Of a stretch of 64,000 nt of DNA, positions 45,480-55,350 are shown piece after piece (position 1 is the first letter of the stretch; every line of letters starts with the position of its first letter). The notes beneath the pieces were generated by a model, which saw only the letters and a list, made by a program, of their open reading frames with translations, ran no database searches and was not told where the DNA came from. Made by a program: the position numbers and the translations under genes. Source of the stretch: Bacteroidia bacterium. GTDB lineage: Bacteria > Bacteroidota > Bacteroidia > B-17B0 > Aurantibacillaceae. Location: assembly GCA_022841465.1 (NCBI GenBank), contig JALHRL010000019.1, positions 16,389-80,388 on the forward strand. Direction: 5' to 3'.

Positions 45480-46163
45480 ATGCGTACCATTTTTATAGTT
45501 GAAGACGAAAAAGCAATTGCTGATACCCTTAAATTAAACCTTGAATTAGAGGGTTATTCGGTAATTGAAGCCAATGCCGGTAAACGCGCCTTGCAACTTT
45601 TTAACGAACATAAAAACAAAATAAATCTGGTTTTATTAGATGTAATGCTACCCGAAATAAACGGCTATGATTTGTACAAAGAGTTTAAAAAAACAAAGCC
45701 CAACACCCCCATTATATTTTTAACCGCCAAAAACCAAAGTATCGATAAAATTACCGGATTAAAATTAGGTGCCGACGATTATTTAACCAAGCCCTTTGAT
45801 CTAGAAGAATTGTTGCTTAGAATTAATAATGTTGTAAAACGCTACACCCCCGAAAACAAAAACCAATTTGAGTTTAATACCGGTAAAATAAATTTTGAAA
45901 CTTTTGAAATTACCGATATCAACAAGAATAAAACTACTTTATCTAAACGTGAAATTGGCTTACTTCAATTGCTTACTTCTCAACCAAATAAAGTTGTTTC
46001 GCGCGATGAAATAATTGAAAAATTATGGACGATAGATGAAAATCCATCGTCCAGAACCATTGATAATTACATTTTAAATTTCAGGAAGTATTTCGAGCAA
46101 AATCCAAAAGAACCTATACATTTTCACTCCATTCGCGGAGTTGGTTATAAGTTTACTACTTAG
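45480..46163 (+). CDS. OmpR/PhoB-family response regulator (orphan)
   Basis: 227 residues. The receiver domain has E8-D9, the phosphorylation site Asp54 in V-L-L-D-V-M-L-P, T in F-L-T-A and Lys in L-T-K-P-F. The C-terminal winged helix (L-S-K-R-E-I-G-L-L-Q-L-L, S-S-R-T-I-D-N-Y-I-L-N-F-R-K-Y-F, H-F-H-S-I-R-G-V-G-Y-K-F) is the OmpR/PhoB type. No histidine kinase is adjacent. Its end overlaps the convergent DUF4476 gene by 8 bases. A near-consensus -7 box (TACATTTA, 45462-45469) would place transcription almost at the ATG. Confidence 0.92.
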   Translation: MRTIFIVEDEKAIADTLKLNLELEGYSVIEANAGKRALQLFNEHKNKINLVLLDVMLPEINGYDLYKEFKKTKPNTPIIFLTAKNQSIDKITGLKLGADDYLTKPFDLEELLLRINNVVKRYTPENKNQFEFNTGKINFETFEITDINKNKTTLSKREIGLLQLLTSQPNKVVSRDEIIEKLWTIDENPSSRTIDNYILNFRKYFEQNPKEPIHFHSIRGVGYKFTT

Positions 46164-46971
46164 GTTGCTTTTTAACGTATTCAGATAATTCGTTTTTGCT
46201 GCGAGTAAATGTTAATGCATCATTTACTTTATAGTAATTCTTTTTATCTAAGGTTTTGTTATACGCATATTTTGCAAAAGCTAATTTTTTATCATCAAAC
46301 GAAAAAAGTTTCACAACTGTAATTACCTGTCCGGTGGTAAAATATTCTTCATCAAAAACTTGTTTTGCTCTTTTTAATTTATCGTCATCAAAACTTTCTT
46401 TTTTAACGGCATCACATCTGTCGTTAAAGTCTTGCGCAGTCATAGCCGTTATGGTATTGGTAACTGCCGTAACCGTTCCTGACATTCCGCCTGTAGGTGG
46501 CGCATAAGTGGTGGTTGGTACTGTTTTAACACCTACCTCAGTAGATGCAGGAGTAACACCCACTTTAGGAGTTGCTACCGGTTGCACTGTATTTGTTGGT
46601 ACTGAAGGTGTAGTTTGTGGCGCAACTTCTTCGTCTAACATTAGCGATTTGCTTTCTAAAATAATATTGTAGTTTCCAAAATTATCTTTTGTTACTACAT
46701 ATTTAGATAAGTATTTAGGTTCGCTGCTTAAGGTATAATTTAAAACAGTTGATGAACCAGAGAGTAATAATTTAACGCGATAACTGTAATCATCTAAATA
46801 ATTAAAAGTAATATTTGGCACATATTCGTTATTTAATCTTACCCCGTTTAACGAGGCAATAAATTTTGGAATAGTTGTGTTGGCCGTTCTAATGGTAATT
46901 TTGCCCAAATCTTGAGCATTAAAAGCTGTAAATACTACTGCTAATAATAAAGTGTAAAGGTTTTTTTTCAT
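46156..46971 (-). CDS. DUF4476-domain exported protein
   Basis: 271 residues with a signal peptide ending near F-N-A-Q. An N-terminal beta region (about 20-105) is joined by a Pro/Thr/Val-rich linker (about 110-175) to a C-terminal DUF4476 domain (F-D-D-D-K-L-K-R-A-K-Q-V-F, F-S-F-D-D-K-K-L-A-F-A-K-Y-A-Y-N), which has repeated helical hairpins. Function unknown. Convergent with the response regulator. The 219-base gap upstream of its start shows no clear promoter. Confidence 0.75.
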   Translation of the reverse strand: MKKNLYTLLLAVVFTAFNAQDLGKITIRTANTTIPKFIASLNGVRLNNEYVPNITFNYLDDYSYRVKLLLSGSSTVLNYTLSSEPKYLSKYVVTKDNFGNYNIILESKSLMLDEEVAPQTTPSVPTNTVQPVATPKVGVTPASTEVGVKTVPTTTYAPPTGGMSGTVTAVTNTITAMTAQDFNDRCDAVKKESFDDDKLKRAKQVFDEEYFTTGQVITVVKLFSFDDKKLAFAKYAYNKTLDKKNYYKVNDALTFTRSKNELSEYVKKQPK

Positions 46972-47146
46972 GTTATTGTTTTAATTTAATATTATTCAAG
47001 TACCGTGCTGCTTTTTTAATTCTACTCTTAAAATTTCTTAAATATAAACATTTAAAATTATTATTCTTAGGTAATATTATTCGGAATGGTTGACTAGCAG
47101 TGTTTTATGTTTAATACTTCTAGCATTAATTCAAATACATTTTCCT

Positions 47147-47154
47147 TATATTTA
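47147..47154 (+). promoter_or_regulatory. Near-consensus -7 element for paaZ
   Basis: TATATTTA, matching TAnnTTTG except at the last base, 36 bases before the ATG. It might also serve the phosphatase genes downstream if they are co-transcribed. Confidence 0.35.
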
Positions 47155-47190
47155 ATGCATTCATTATTACATTAAACACAAAAATACTAT

Positions 47191-49290
47191 ATGAACCAGT
47201 TACAAAATTACGCTTGCGGCCAATGGCTTTCAGGTACCGATAAAGGACAAGAATTATTTAACGCCATTACCGGCGATGTAGTTGCAACCGCATCAAGCAA
47301 AGGGTTAGATTTTGGTAAAATGTGCGAATACGCACGCAATGTTGGCGGGCCCAATCTTAGAAAAATGACTTTTCAGGAAAGAGGTATGATGTTAAAAGCC
47401 TTAGCCACTCACCTACTCTCTAAAAAAGATATTTTTTATAAAATTAGTTGGGCTACAGGCGCTACCAAAGCCGATAGTTGGGTAGATATTGAAGGCGGTA
47501 TTGGAAATTTATTTACATATGCCTCTTTACGTCGCCAATTCCCCAACGAAACTTATTGTTACGATGGTGATGCTGTTCGCTTATCTAAAAACGGAACTTT
47601 TATTGGACACCATATTTGTGTACCTAAAGAAGGAGTTGCCATTCATATTAACGCTTTTAATTTTCCGGTTTGGGGAATGTTAGAAAAAGTTGCTGTTAAT
47701 TGGTTTGCCGGAGTTCCTGCAATTGTAAAGCCTGCAACACTTACCTCTTTTTTAACCGAAGCAGTAGTAAAAGAAATTATTGCCAGTAAAATTTTACCGG
47801 AAGGTGCCCTTCAATTAATTTGTGGTTCTGCCAATGGTATTTTAGATCATGTGCAAAACCAAGATGTTGTAACTTTTACGGGCTCTGCCTCTACCGGTAA
47901 AATGTTGAAATCGCATCCGAAAATATTAGAAGAATCTGTTCCTTTTAATATGGAAGCCGATTCGTTAAACTGTTGTGTGCTTGGTAATGATGTAACGCCC
48001 GATAAACCGGAGTTTGATATTTTTATTAAAGAGGTAATGCGTGAAATTACTACCAAAGCCGGACAAAAATGTACTGCAGTAAGAAGAATTATTGTTCCTG
48101 AAAATTTGGTAGAAGATGTTCAAATTGCGCTTGGTAAACGTTTGGCGCAAAATGTTATTGGCGACCCGAATATAGAAGGTGTTCGAATGGGTTCCTTGGC
48201 CGGTCAATCGCAATTAAATGAAGTAAAAGAAAAAGTGGAGATACTTTCTAAAACTCAAAAAATTGTAATTGGTAGTTTTGAAAATTTTGAAGTAAAAGGT
48301 GCCGATAAAACTAAAGGTGCGTTTATGCCTCCTATTATTTTTTATAACGATAATCCTTTTAAAAATACCGATTGCCATAATATTGAAGCTTTTGGTCCGG
48401 TTAGCACCATTATGCCCTACAAAACAATTGATGAAGCAATTCAGTTAAGTAAAATGGGAAAAGGTTCATTAGTAAGTTCTATTGTAACAGCCGATGATAA
48501 AATTGCACGTATGTACACTATTGGCGCTGCTTGTATGCATGGTAGAATTTTAGTTTTAAATGCAGAATGTGCCAAAGAAAGTACAGGCCATGGTTCGCCA
48601 ATGCCAATGTTAGTGCATGGTGGCCCCGGACGCGCAGGTGGTGGTGAAGAAATGGGCGGCAAACGCGGTGTATTTCATTACTTACAGCGCACTGCTATAC
48701 AAGGCTCCCCTACTACCATTACCAATATTTTAAACAGCTATCAATATGGTGCAAAACACATTATTAAAAATATTCACCCATTTCGTCAGTATTTTGAGGA
48801 TTTAGAAGTAAGTGAAACCTTAATTACAGAAACCCATACTGTAACCGAAGAAGACATTATCAACTTCGCAAATTTAAGCGGCGATAAGTTTTACGCGCAC
48901 ATGGATCCAAAATCGTTAGAGGATACCATTTTTAAACGTACTGTAGCGCATGGCTATTTTGTTTTATCGCGTGCTGCAGGTTTGTTTGTTGACCCGCCAA
49001 AGGGCCCGGTTTTATTAAACTACGGTATTGATGAATGCAGATTTACAAAACCAATTTATCCGGGCATGACAATAGGTGTGCGTTTTACTTGTAAAGAAAA
49101 AATTGAAAACGATAAACCATTAACAGCAGCTAACGGAAAAGAAATGAAAGTAGGAATTGTAAAATGGGTAGTTGATATATACGATGCAAGTTCAGATGAA
49201 GTGAGAGCAAAAATTGGTGTAGAAGGAACAACCGGAGAAACCGTTGGAATTGCAACTATTTTAACCATGGTACAAAAAAAGAAACAGTAA
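47191..49290 (+). CDS. paaZ: Bifunctional oxepin-CoA hydrolase / semialdehyde dehydrogenase PaaZ
   Basis: 699 residues, close to the E. coli enzyme. The N-terminal aldehyde dehydrogenase has Glu255 in N-M-E-A-D-S and the nucleophile Cys294 in A-G-Q-K-C-T-A. The C-terminal MaoC-like hydratase (from about 548) has S-G-D-K-F-Y-A-H with Asp565 and His570, and V-A-H-G-Y-F. In phenylacetate breakdown it opens the oxepin-CoA ring and oxidises the aldehyde. No other paa genes are in the window. The first phosphatase gene follows after 9 bases. Confidence 0.93.
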   Translation: MNQLQNYACGQWLSGTDKGQELFNAITGDVVATASSKGLDFGKMCEYARNVGGPNLRKMTFQERGMMLKALATHLLSKKDIFYKISWATGATKADSWVDIEGGIGNLFTYASLRRQFPNETYCYDGDAVRLSKNGTFIGHHICVPKEGVAIHINAFNFPVWGMLEKVAVNWFAGVPAIVKPATLTSFLTEAVVKEIIASKILPEGALQLICGSANGILDHVQNQDVVTFTGSASTGKMLKSHPKILEESVPFNMEADSLNCCVLGNDVTPDKPEFDIFIKEVMREITTKAGQKCTAVRRIIVPENLVEDVQIALGKRLAQNVIGDPNIEGVRMGSLAGQSQLNEVKEKVEILSKTQKIVIGSFENFEVKGADKTKGAFMPPIIFYNDNPFKNTDCHNIEAFGPVSTIMPYKTIDEAIQLSKMGKGSLVSSIVTADDKIARMYTIGAACMHGRILVLNAECAKESTGHGSPMPMLVHGGPGRAGGGEEMGGKRGVFHYLQRTAIQGSPTTITNILNSYQYGAKHIIKNIHPFRQYFEDLEVSETLITETHTVTEEDIINFANLSGDKFYAHMDPKSLEDTIFKRTVAHGYFVLSRAAGLFVDPPKGPVLLNYGIDECRFTKPIYPGMTIGVRFTCKEKIENDKPLTAANGKEMKVGIVKWVVDIYDASSDEVRAKIGVEGTTGETVGIATILTMVQKKKQ

Positions 49291-49299
49291 TTTAAAAAA

Positions 49300-51378
49300 A
49301 TGAAGGGTTTATTAATAGTTTTTATTTGTTTTTTTCAGATACTAAAAGCTGAAAATAGTACACCCGATTCATTATTTAATAAATTACGTAACGCAACACA
49401 CGATACAATAAAAATTAAAACGTGTATAAGAATTGCTGAATTTCATAAAACTTCTATTCCTGATTCGTCGCTAACCTATTTAAATTTAGCAAAACAACTT
49501 GTAGAAAAAACCAATTACCATAACTGGGATGGTTTTATATACAGGTTAACCGGTTATATTGCATTTCAAAAAGGAGATTTTAAAGAAACATTGCAAAATT
49601 ATGAGAAGGCTTTAGAAATATTTAAGAAGCAAAAAGATAATTATAATATCGGAAAGCTAATTTACTTGTCGGGTGTTGCATATGTTTATTTAGGTGATTA
49701 TAAAAAAGCATTAAATAATTTTTTTGAAGCAAGAGAATTGTTTGAAAAAAATAATTTTGAAAATGATGCTGCAGATGCTACAATTGGAATTGCAAATATA
49801 TACGGACGTTTAGATAATCCCGTAAAAGAATTAGAATTTAACTTGATGGCTTTAAAAATAAAGGAGAAGTTAAATGATAAATATGGTGTAGCCTCTGCTT
49901 ATATTAATATTGGAAAATCGCTTTCTAAACAAGGTAAATACGATGAGGCAATAGAATATACTTTAAAAGCCATAAAAATTAGTGAAGAAATTAACAACTC
50001 AAAATGGTTAATTAATAGTTATGGTAATTTAGGTTCAATTTATTCTATGAAAAAAGACTTTAAAAACGGATTAAAGTACTTTTTAAAATGCATTCATGTT
50101 GCTGAAAAAATTGGAGATAAAGCACCATTAGGAACTGTTTATGGAAATGTTGGTAAGCTTTATTCGGAATTAAATATGCAAAACGATGCAAAGAAATTTT
50201 ATCAAAAGGCACTTACCTTGTCGCAAGAAATTGGTGATATGGAACAGCTAAAGCAAAATTATTATTCATTCTATGAATATTTTATGGATAATAAAGATTA
50301 CAAAAATGCAGTTGATTACTTAAAAACCTTCATGTCTATTAAAGATAGTTTAATAAATGAATCTACTACCGGTCAATTAAATGAATTACAAACAAAATAC
50401 GAGTCTGATAAAAAGGAAAAAGAAATTGAACTTTTAAATAAAGACAAAGAAATACAACAAACACAAATTAAACAACAAAAAATAATTAATTACGGTATTG
50501 TAGCCGGTTTATTAATTGTTCTAGTTTTTTCGTTGTTGCTATTTAATAGATTAAAAATTACCAGGCAACAAAAAAACCTAATTGAATTACAAAAACAGGA
50601 AGTAGAAACAAAAAATGAAATTATAGAAGAAAAGCAAAAGGAAATACTTGACTCCATTCATTACGCAAAAAGAATTCAAACTACCCTACTCACTCAAAAG
50701 GATTTCATTAATAACAACTTAAATGATAATTTCATTTTATTTAAACCAAAAGATATTGTAAGCGGAGATTTTTACTGGGCTACAAAGCGTGAACATCTAT
50801 TTTATCTAGCTGTATGCGATAGTACCGGACATGGTGTGCCGGGCGCGTTTATGAGTTTGTTAAGTATAAACTTTTTAAACGAGGCTATTAATGAAAGAAA
50901 AATAGAATCACCTGATCATATTTTTAATTTTGTTAGAGAAAAGCTAATTGATAATTTAAGTAAAGACGGGCAACAAGATGGCTTTGACGGAATCCTTTTA
51001 TGTTTTAATCAAAAAACGAAACAGATTACCTATGCTGCTGCGCACAATGCACCAATTATAATAAGAAACAATGAAATTTTAACTTTAGAAGCCGACAAAA
51101 TGCCGGTTGGCAAAGGTGTTAGTGAAGCACCGTTTAAATTATTTGAATTAGATCATAAACCTGGTGATAGTTTGTATTTATATACCGATGGCTATGCCGA
51201 TCAGTTTGGCGGGCCAAGAGGTAAAAAATACATGTACAAACAATTGAATCAGTTTATTATTTCAATTTCTAATTTAGAAATGCAAAAACAATTCGAAAAG
51301 CTCGATTATAACTTTAATAATTGGCGTGGAAATTTAGAACAAGTAGATGATGTTTGCATCATTGGTATAAAGTTATGA
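49300..51378 (+). CDS. TPR / membrane / SpoIIE-type PP2C phosphatase, copy 1 of 4
   Basis: 692 residues. Signal-like start (F-I-C-F-F-Q-I-L-K-A), about seven TPR repeats (40-350), one membrane segment near 397-418, a coiled coil (Q-K-E-V-E-T-K-N-E-I-I-E-E-K-Q-K) and a SpoIIE PP2C domain (about 450-692). Metal-binding positions are visible: Asp490 in S-G-D-F-Y-W, Asp507 in C-D-S-T-G-H-G, Asp630 in Y-T-D-G-Y-A-D and Asp683-Asp684 in Q-V-D-D-V-C. SpoIIE-type enzymes dephosphorylate Ser/Thr, often on anti-sigma antagonists. The TPR part would face the periplasm and sense a partner. The stop overlaps the next start (ATGA). Confidence 0.88.
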   Translation: MKGLLIVFICFFQILKAENSTPDSLFNKLRNATHDTIKIKTCIRIAEFHKTSIPDSSLTYLNLAKQLVEKTNYHNWDGFIYRLTGYIAFQKGDFKETLQNYEKALEIFKKQKDNYNIGKLIYLSGVAYVYLGDYKKALNNFFEARELFEKNNFENDAADATIGIANIYGRLDNPVKELEFNLMALKIKEKLNDKYGVASAYINIGKSLSKQGKYDEAIEYTLKAIKISEEINNSKWLINSYGNLGSIYSMKKDFKNGLKYFLKCIHVAEKIGDKAPLGTVYGNVGKLYSELNMQNDAKKFYQKALTLSQEIGDMEQLKQNYYSFYEYFMDNKDYKNAVDYLKTFMSIKDSLINESTTGQLNELQTKYESDKKEKEIELLNKDKEIQQTQIKQQKIINYGIVAGLLIVLVFSLLLFNRLKITRQQKNLIELQKQEVETKNEIIEEKQKEILDSIHYAKRIQTTLLTQKDFINNNLNDNFILFKPKDIVSGDFYWATKREHLFYLAVCDSTGHGVPGAFMSLLSINFLNEAINERKIESPDHIFNFVREKLIDNLSKDGQQDGFDGILLCFNQKTKQITYAAAHNAPIIIRNNEILTLEADKMPVGKGVSEAPFKLFELDHKPGDSLYLYTDGYADQFGGPRGKKYMYKQLNQFIISISNLEMQKQFEKLDYNFNNWRGNLEQVDDVCIIGIKL

Positions 51379-53330
51379 TTAGAATAAAATTACTTATACT
51401 GTTTCTTATTTTCACGTTTGTTAATGTACACGCTAATAAACTTGATTCATTAAAAAAAGTACTTCCTAATCAAAAAGATACGGTATTACTTAAAAACTAT
51501 CTTAAACTTGGAATTGCCTTGTATAATAATGGCGAATTAGATTCTTCTTTTAAATATTTTAATAAAGGTTATCAAGAGTCGGTAAAGTTAAATAACAACA
51601 AGTTTATTTGTGATTTTCTTTTAAGATTAGGATTAATTCAACGCGAACAAGGTGTATACAATAAAGCTTCCGAATATTATTACAAAGCAATGGAAATTGC
51701 AGAAAAGTATAATTTTAAAAAACAAAGCGCCAGTGGTAATAATGGAATTGGAGTGCTTTCGGCTATTCAAAAAGATTATGATAAAGCCAGAATTTATTAT
51801 AATAAAAGTTTAGAGTTATATAAAGAACTGGATAATCAAGGAGGACAAAGTTCTATATACAACAATATTGGCTTATCGTACCTCGACCAAAAAAATAATT
51901 CGTTGGCATTAAAATACTTTTTAAAGGCATTTGAAATAAGTAAAAAATTGAACGATGATAATGGTATTGCTATTAACAGTGAAAATATTGGTTTAATATA
52001 TCACGAGTTACATGATTACGCCACCGCTTTTATATATTATAAAAAGGCTTTAGCTATCTGGAATCAACGAGAAGATGAAAATAGTATTTCTATTACCTTA
52101 GGCTACATTGGAAATAATTTTATGGCACAAAGTAAATATGAAATAGCAAAAGATACTTTGTTACGGGCCTTTCGTTTAGCTAAAAAAGTTAATTCACTTT
52201 CTTCTGCACGAGATCATGCTTTTTCTCTGGCAAAAGCTTATGAGAAATTAAATGATTTTGGTAATTCATTAAACTATTTTAAAATTGGAAAAGAACTAAC
52301 AGATAGTTTACAAAACGAAGAAAAAACGAAAGAAATAACTGAAATACAATTGAACTATGCTTTTAATAAAATTAAAGTACAAGACTCCATTAAACATCAA
52401 ATGGAAGTACAGGTAAAAGAAAATCAATTAAAAGCCGAGAAAAATTATAAATACATTGTAACCGCAATTTTAATTGTAATTTCTATTTTATTGTTTTATG
52501 TATTTAAAAATTACAAAGAAAAAACAAAAGCACATTCGGTAATTTCAGATCAAAAAAATTTATTAGAACAAAAACAACGCGAAATTTTAGATTCAATGAT
52601 TTACGCCCGAAGAATTCAAAATGCTTTGCTTACACATAAAGAATTTATTGATGAGAATATTAAAGACAGATTTGTTTTATTAAAACCAAAAGATATTGTA
52701 AGTGGAGATTTCTATTGGGCTGCTTCGGTAAACTCTGCAGCCGGAAAACTTTTGTATTTGGCTGTTTGTGATAGTACCGGACATGGCGTTCCCGGAGCAT
52801 TTATGAGCCTCTTAAATATGGGCTTTTTATCGGAAGCCGTAATAGAACGACAAATAAAAAACCCTGCTGAAGTTTTAAATTTTGTTCGACAAAAATTGGT
52901 TGAAACAATAAGCGCCGATGGTCAGCAAGACGGTTTTGACGGAATTTTGCTTTGTATAAATAGTAAAACAAAAACCATTAAATACGCAGCTGCCAATAAC
53001 GCCCCTGTTATGGTAACTAATTCAAATTTATCAATACTTACTTATGATAAAATGCCGGTTGGAATTGGAGTGAAAAATGAAAGCTTTAAGAATTACGAGA
53101 TTAATTATAATTCAGGTGATATTTTGTATTTATATACAGATGGATATGCCGATCAATTTGGCGGATTGAAAGGAAAAAAATTTAAGTACAAACAATTAAA
53201 TGAATTGCTTTTAAAGAACTCAATTAAAGAAATGGCAGAGCAGGAAAAAATCTTGAATAATACGTTAGAAAATTGGCGTGGTAATTTAGAACAGGTAGAC
53301 GATGTTTGTGTAATCGGTATAAAACTATAG
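51375..53330 (+). CDS. TPR / membrane / SpoIIE-type PP2C phosphatase, copy 2 of 4
   Basis: 651 residues from the ATG at 51375, which overlaps the previous stop by four bases. A TTG 21 bases earlier would precede the signal peptide (M-I-R-I-K-L-L-I-L-F-L-I-F) with unrelated residues. Layout as in copy 1: TPR repeats, one membrane segment (T-A-I-L-I-V-I-S-I-L-L-F-Y-V-F), coiled coil and PP2C with S-G-D-F-Y-W, C-D-S-T-G-H-G, Y-T-D-G-Y-A-D and Q-V-D-D-V-C. All catalytic acids are present. Translationally coupled to copy 1. Confidence 0.88.
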   Translation: MIRIKLLILFLIFTFVNVHANKLDSLKKVLPNQKDTVLLKNYLKLGIALYNNGELDSSFKYFNKGYQESVKLNNNKFICDFLLRLGLIQREQGVYNKASEYYYKAMEIAEKYNFKKQSASGNNGIGVLSAIQKDYDKARIYYNKSLELYKELDNQGGQSSIYNNIGLSYLDQKNNSLALKYFLKAFEISKKLNDDNGIAINSENIGLIYHELHDYATAFIYYKKALAIWNQREDENSISITLGYIGNNFMAQSKYEIAKDTLLRAFRLAKKVNSLSSARDHAFSLAKAYEKLNDFGNSLNYFKIGKELTDSLQNEEKTKEITEIQLNYAFNKIKVQDSIKHQMEVQVKENQLKAEKNYKYIVTAILIVISILLFYVFKNYKEKTKAHSVISDQKNLLEQKQREILDSMIYARRIQNALLTHKEFIDENIKDRFVLLKPKDIVSGDFYWAASVNSAAGKLLYLAVCDSTGHGVPGAFMSLLNMGFLSEAVIERQIKNPAEVLNFVRQKLVETISADGQQDGFDGILLCINSKTKTIKYAAANNAPVMVTNSNLSILTYDKMPVGIGVKNESFKNYEINYNSGDILYLYTDGYADQFGGLKGKKFKYKQLNELLLKNSIKEMAEQEKILNNTLENWRGNLEQVDDVCVIGIKL

Positions 53331-53340
53331 GTTATTATAA

Positions 53341-55338
53341 ATGTTTTATAAGTGGTTAATAGTAATTCCTTTGTTAATTGGTTATTTAAGTAACGCACAA
53401 ACAAGCTCAATTGATTCGCTGCTATTTAAAGTAAAAAACAATCAATTAACCGAAGAAACAGCAAATCAAGCCATTAAATTACCCTATCATCAAATTGTAA
53501 ATAATTTAAATAAAAGTTATTCGCTTTACAACAGTCTTTACCAAAGTAATGTTTTTTTAAAGAACAACCAGAAACAAGCTGAATTAATTGAGCAAATGGC
53601 TTTAGTTTCTTATTTAAAAGGAAAATATCAAGAATCATTTGAATTACATAAAAAATCAATTAAACTTTTTGAGTTAACGAACGACAAGCGGAAGATGGCT
53701 ATGGCAATGGCTTCCATGGCCTATGAAGGAAAGAAAAGAAACTTAAATGGTTCTATATCATTAATGCGTGAAGCTATTCAAATTTTAAAAGTAAACAATA
53801 TAACTGATGGGCTTCCTGCAGTTATTGATAACTATGGAGTATTATTTGAATTAAAAGGTGATTTAGACAGTGCATTGTATTTTTATAATTCAGCTCTCCA
53901 TTTAAAAAGAACCACAAGTGATAGTTTAGGAATACCATACAGCTTAAATAATATTGCCGGTATATATTTTATGCAAGGGAAATATAAAGAAGGTTTAAAA
54001 ATAATGGAAGAATCAAACGCCATTCGTAAAAGCCTTAAAGATTATATGGGATTAATTTGGAATGAATTTTCAATGGGTGAAATGTATATTAATAAAAATA
54101 ATTACAGCGATGCAGCACCACATATTAGAACTTCATTAAAATATAGTATAGATTATTCTTACCCCGATTTAATTGCAAGAAACGCTAAATACCTGGCTTC
54201 TATTTTATCTCAATACAAAAAATTTGATTCTGCTTATTATTACTTTAATATGTTTCATGAGTTAAACGATAGTATTTATAATGCAAACAAACAAAATCAA
54301 CTTTTAGAAATGGAAAGCATTTATGAATCAGATAAAAAATCATTTCAAATAAAAGCACTTAACGATGAAAATATTTTAAAACAAAATGAAATTGAGAAGA
54401 AAAGAAACTCCCTTTACTTTTTTATTATTTTAAGTTTCATTTTAATTTTTGCCGGAGTATTTATTTACAGAGCCTATAATCAAAAAAATAAAGCCAATAT
54501 TATAATTCAGGAACAAAAGAATGAAGTAGAAAAACAAAAACAAATAATTGAGGAAAAACAAAAGGAAATTCTTGATTCTATTCAATATGCAAAAAGAATT
54601 CAATACACGCTTTTAGCGCATGATTCGTTATTGAAGGAAAATTTACGTGAAAAAGAAAATCATCAATCATTTACGAATGATTATTTTGTACTATTTAAAC
54701 CTAAAGATATTGTTAGTGGCGATTTTTATTGGGCTACAAAACATGCTAATCACTTCTACCTTGCTGTTTGTGATAGTACAGGACATGGTGTTCCGGGAGC
54801 ATTTATGAGCTTATTAAATATTTCGTTTTTAAACGAAGCAATTTCTGAAAAAGGTATTCATCAGCCTAATGAAGTATTAAATTACGTTAGAAACAGGTTA
54901 ATTGAAAGTATTTCAAAAGACGGCGCTCAAGATGGAATGGATGGTATACTTTTACGATTGGCAAATGAAAATGGTGTTATTAGCATTGATTATGCAGCCG
55001 CAAATAACCCCCCTATTCTATTATGCTCTAATACACTTACAAGTTTACCATACGATAAAATGCCCATTGGTAAAAGCATTAAAACGGATAATTTTGTTAA
55101 TTACAAGATTAATACAAGTGCGGGAGATATGCTATATTTATATACAGATGGATATGCTGATCAATTTGGTGGATTAAAAGGAAAAAAATTTAAGTACAAA
55201 CAGTTAAATGAATTATTACTTGCAAATGCCGATAAACCAGTGGATATACAAAAACAACTGCTAACAAAAGTTTTTGATGATTGGAAAGGTAATTTAGAAC
55301 AGGTCGATGACGTTTGTATAATTGGATTGAGGGTTTAA
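53341..55338 (+). CDS. TPR / membrane / SpoIIE-type PP2C phosphatase, copy 3 of 4
   Basis: 665 residues. Signal peptide ending at S-N-A-Q, TPR repeats (about 80-320), a membrane segment (L-Y-F-F-I-I-L-S-F-I-L-I-F-A-G-V-F), a coiled coil and a complete PP2C domain. The PP2C start has a short insertion (L-L-K-E-N-L-R-E-K-E-N-H) compared with the other copies. The TPR region is the most diverged of the set, while the PP2C region stays similar, suggesting different sensors with a common output. It follows copy 2 by 10 bases. Confidence 0.88.
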   Translation: MFYKWLIVIPLLIGYLSNAQTSSIDSLLFKVKNNQLTEETANQAIKLPYHQIVNNLNKSYSLYNSLYQSNVFLKNNQKQAELIEQMALVSYLKGKYQESFELHKKSIKLFELTNDKRKMAMAMASMAYEGKKRNLNGSISLMREAIQILKVNNITDGLPAVIDNYGVLFELKGDLDSALYFYNSALHLKRTTSDSLGIPYSLNNIAGIYFMQGKYKEGLKIMEESNAIRKSLKDYMGLIWNEFSMGEMYINKNNYSDAAPHIRTSLKYSIDYSYPDLIARNAKYLASILSQYKKFDSAYYYFNMFHELNDSIYNANKQNQLLEMESIYESDKKSFQIKALNDENILKQNEIEKKRNSLYFFIILSFILIFAGVFIYRAYNQKNKANIIIQEQKNEVEKQKQIIEEKQKEILDSIQYAKRIQYTLLAHDSLLKENLREKENHQSFTNDYFVLFKPKDIVSGDFYWATKHANHFYLAVCDSTGHGVPGAFMSLLNISFLNEAISEKGIHQPNEVLNYVRNRLIESISKDGAQDGMDGILLRLANENGVISIDYAAANNPPILLCSNTLTSLPYDKMPIGKSIKTDNFVNYKINTSAGDMLYLYTDGYADQFGGLKGKKFKYKQLNELLLANADKPVDIQKQLLTKVFDDWKGNLEQVDDVCIIGLRV

Positions 55339-55350
55339 TTTTAAAGAAAA

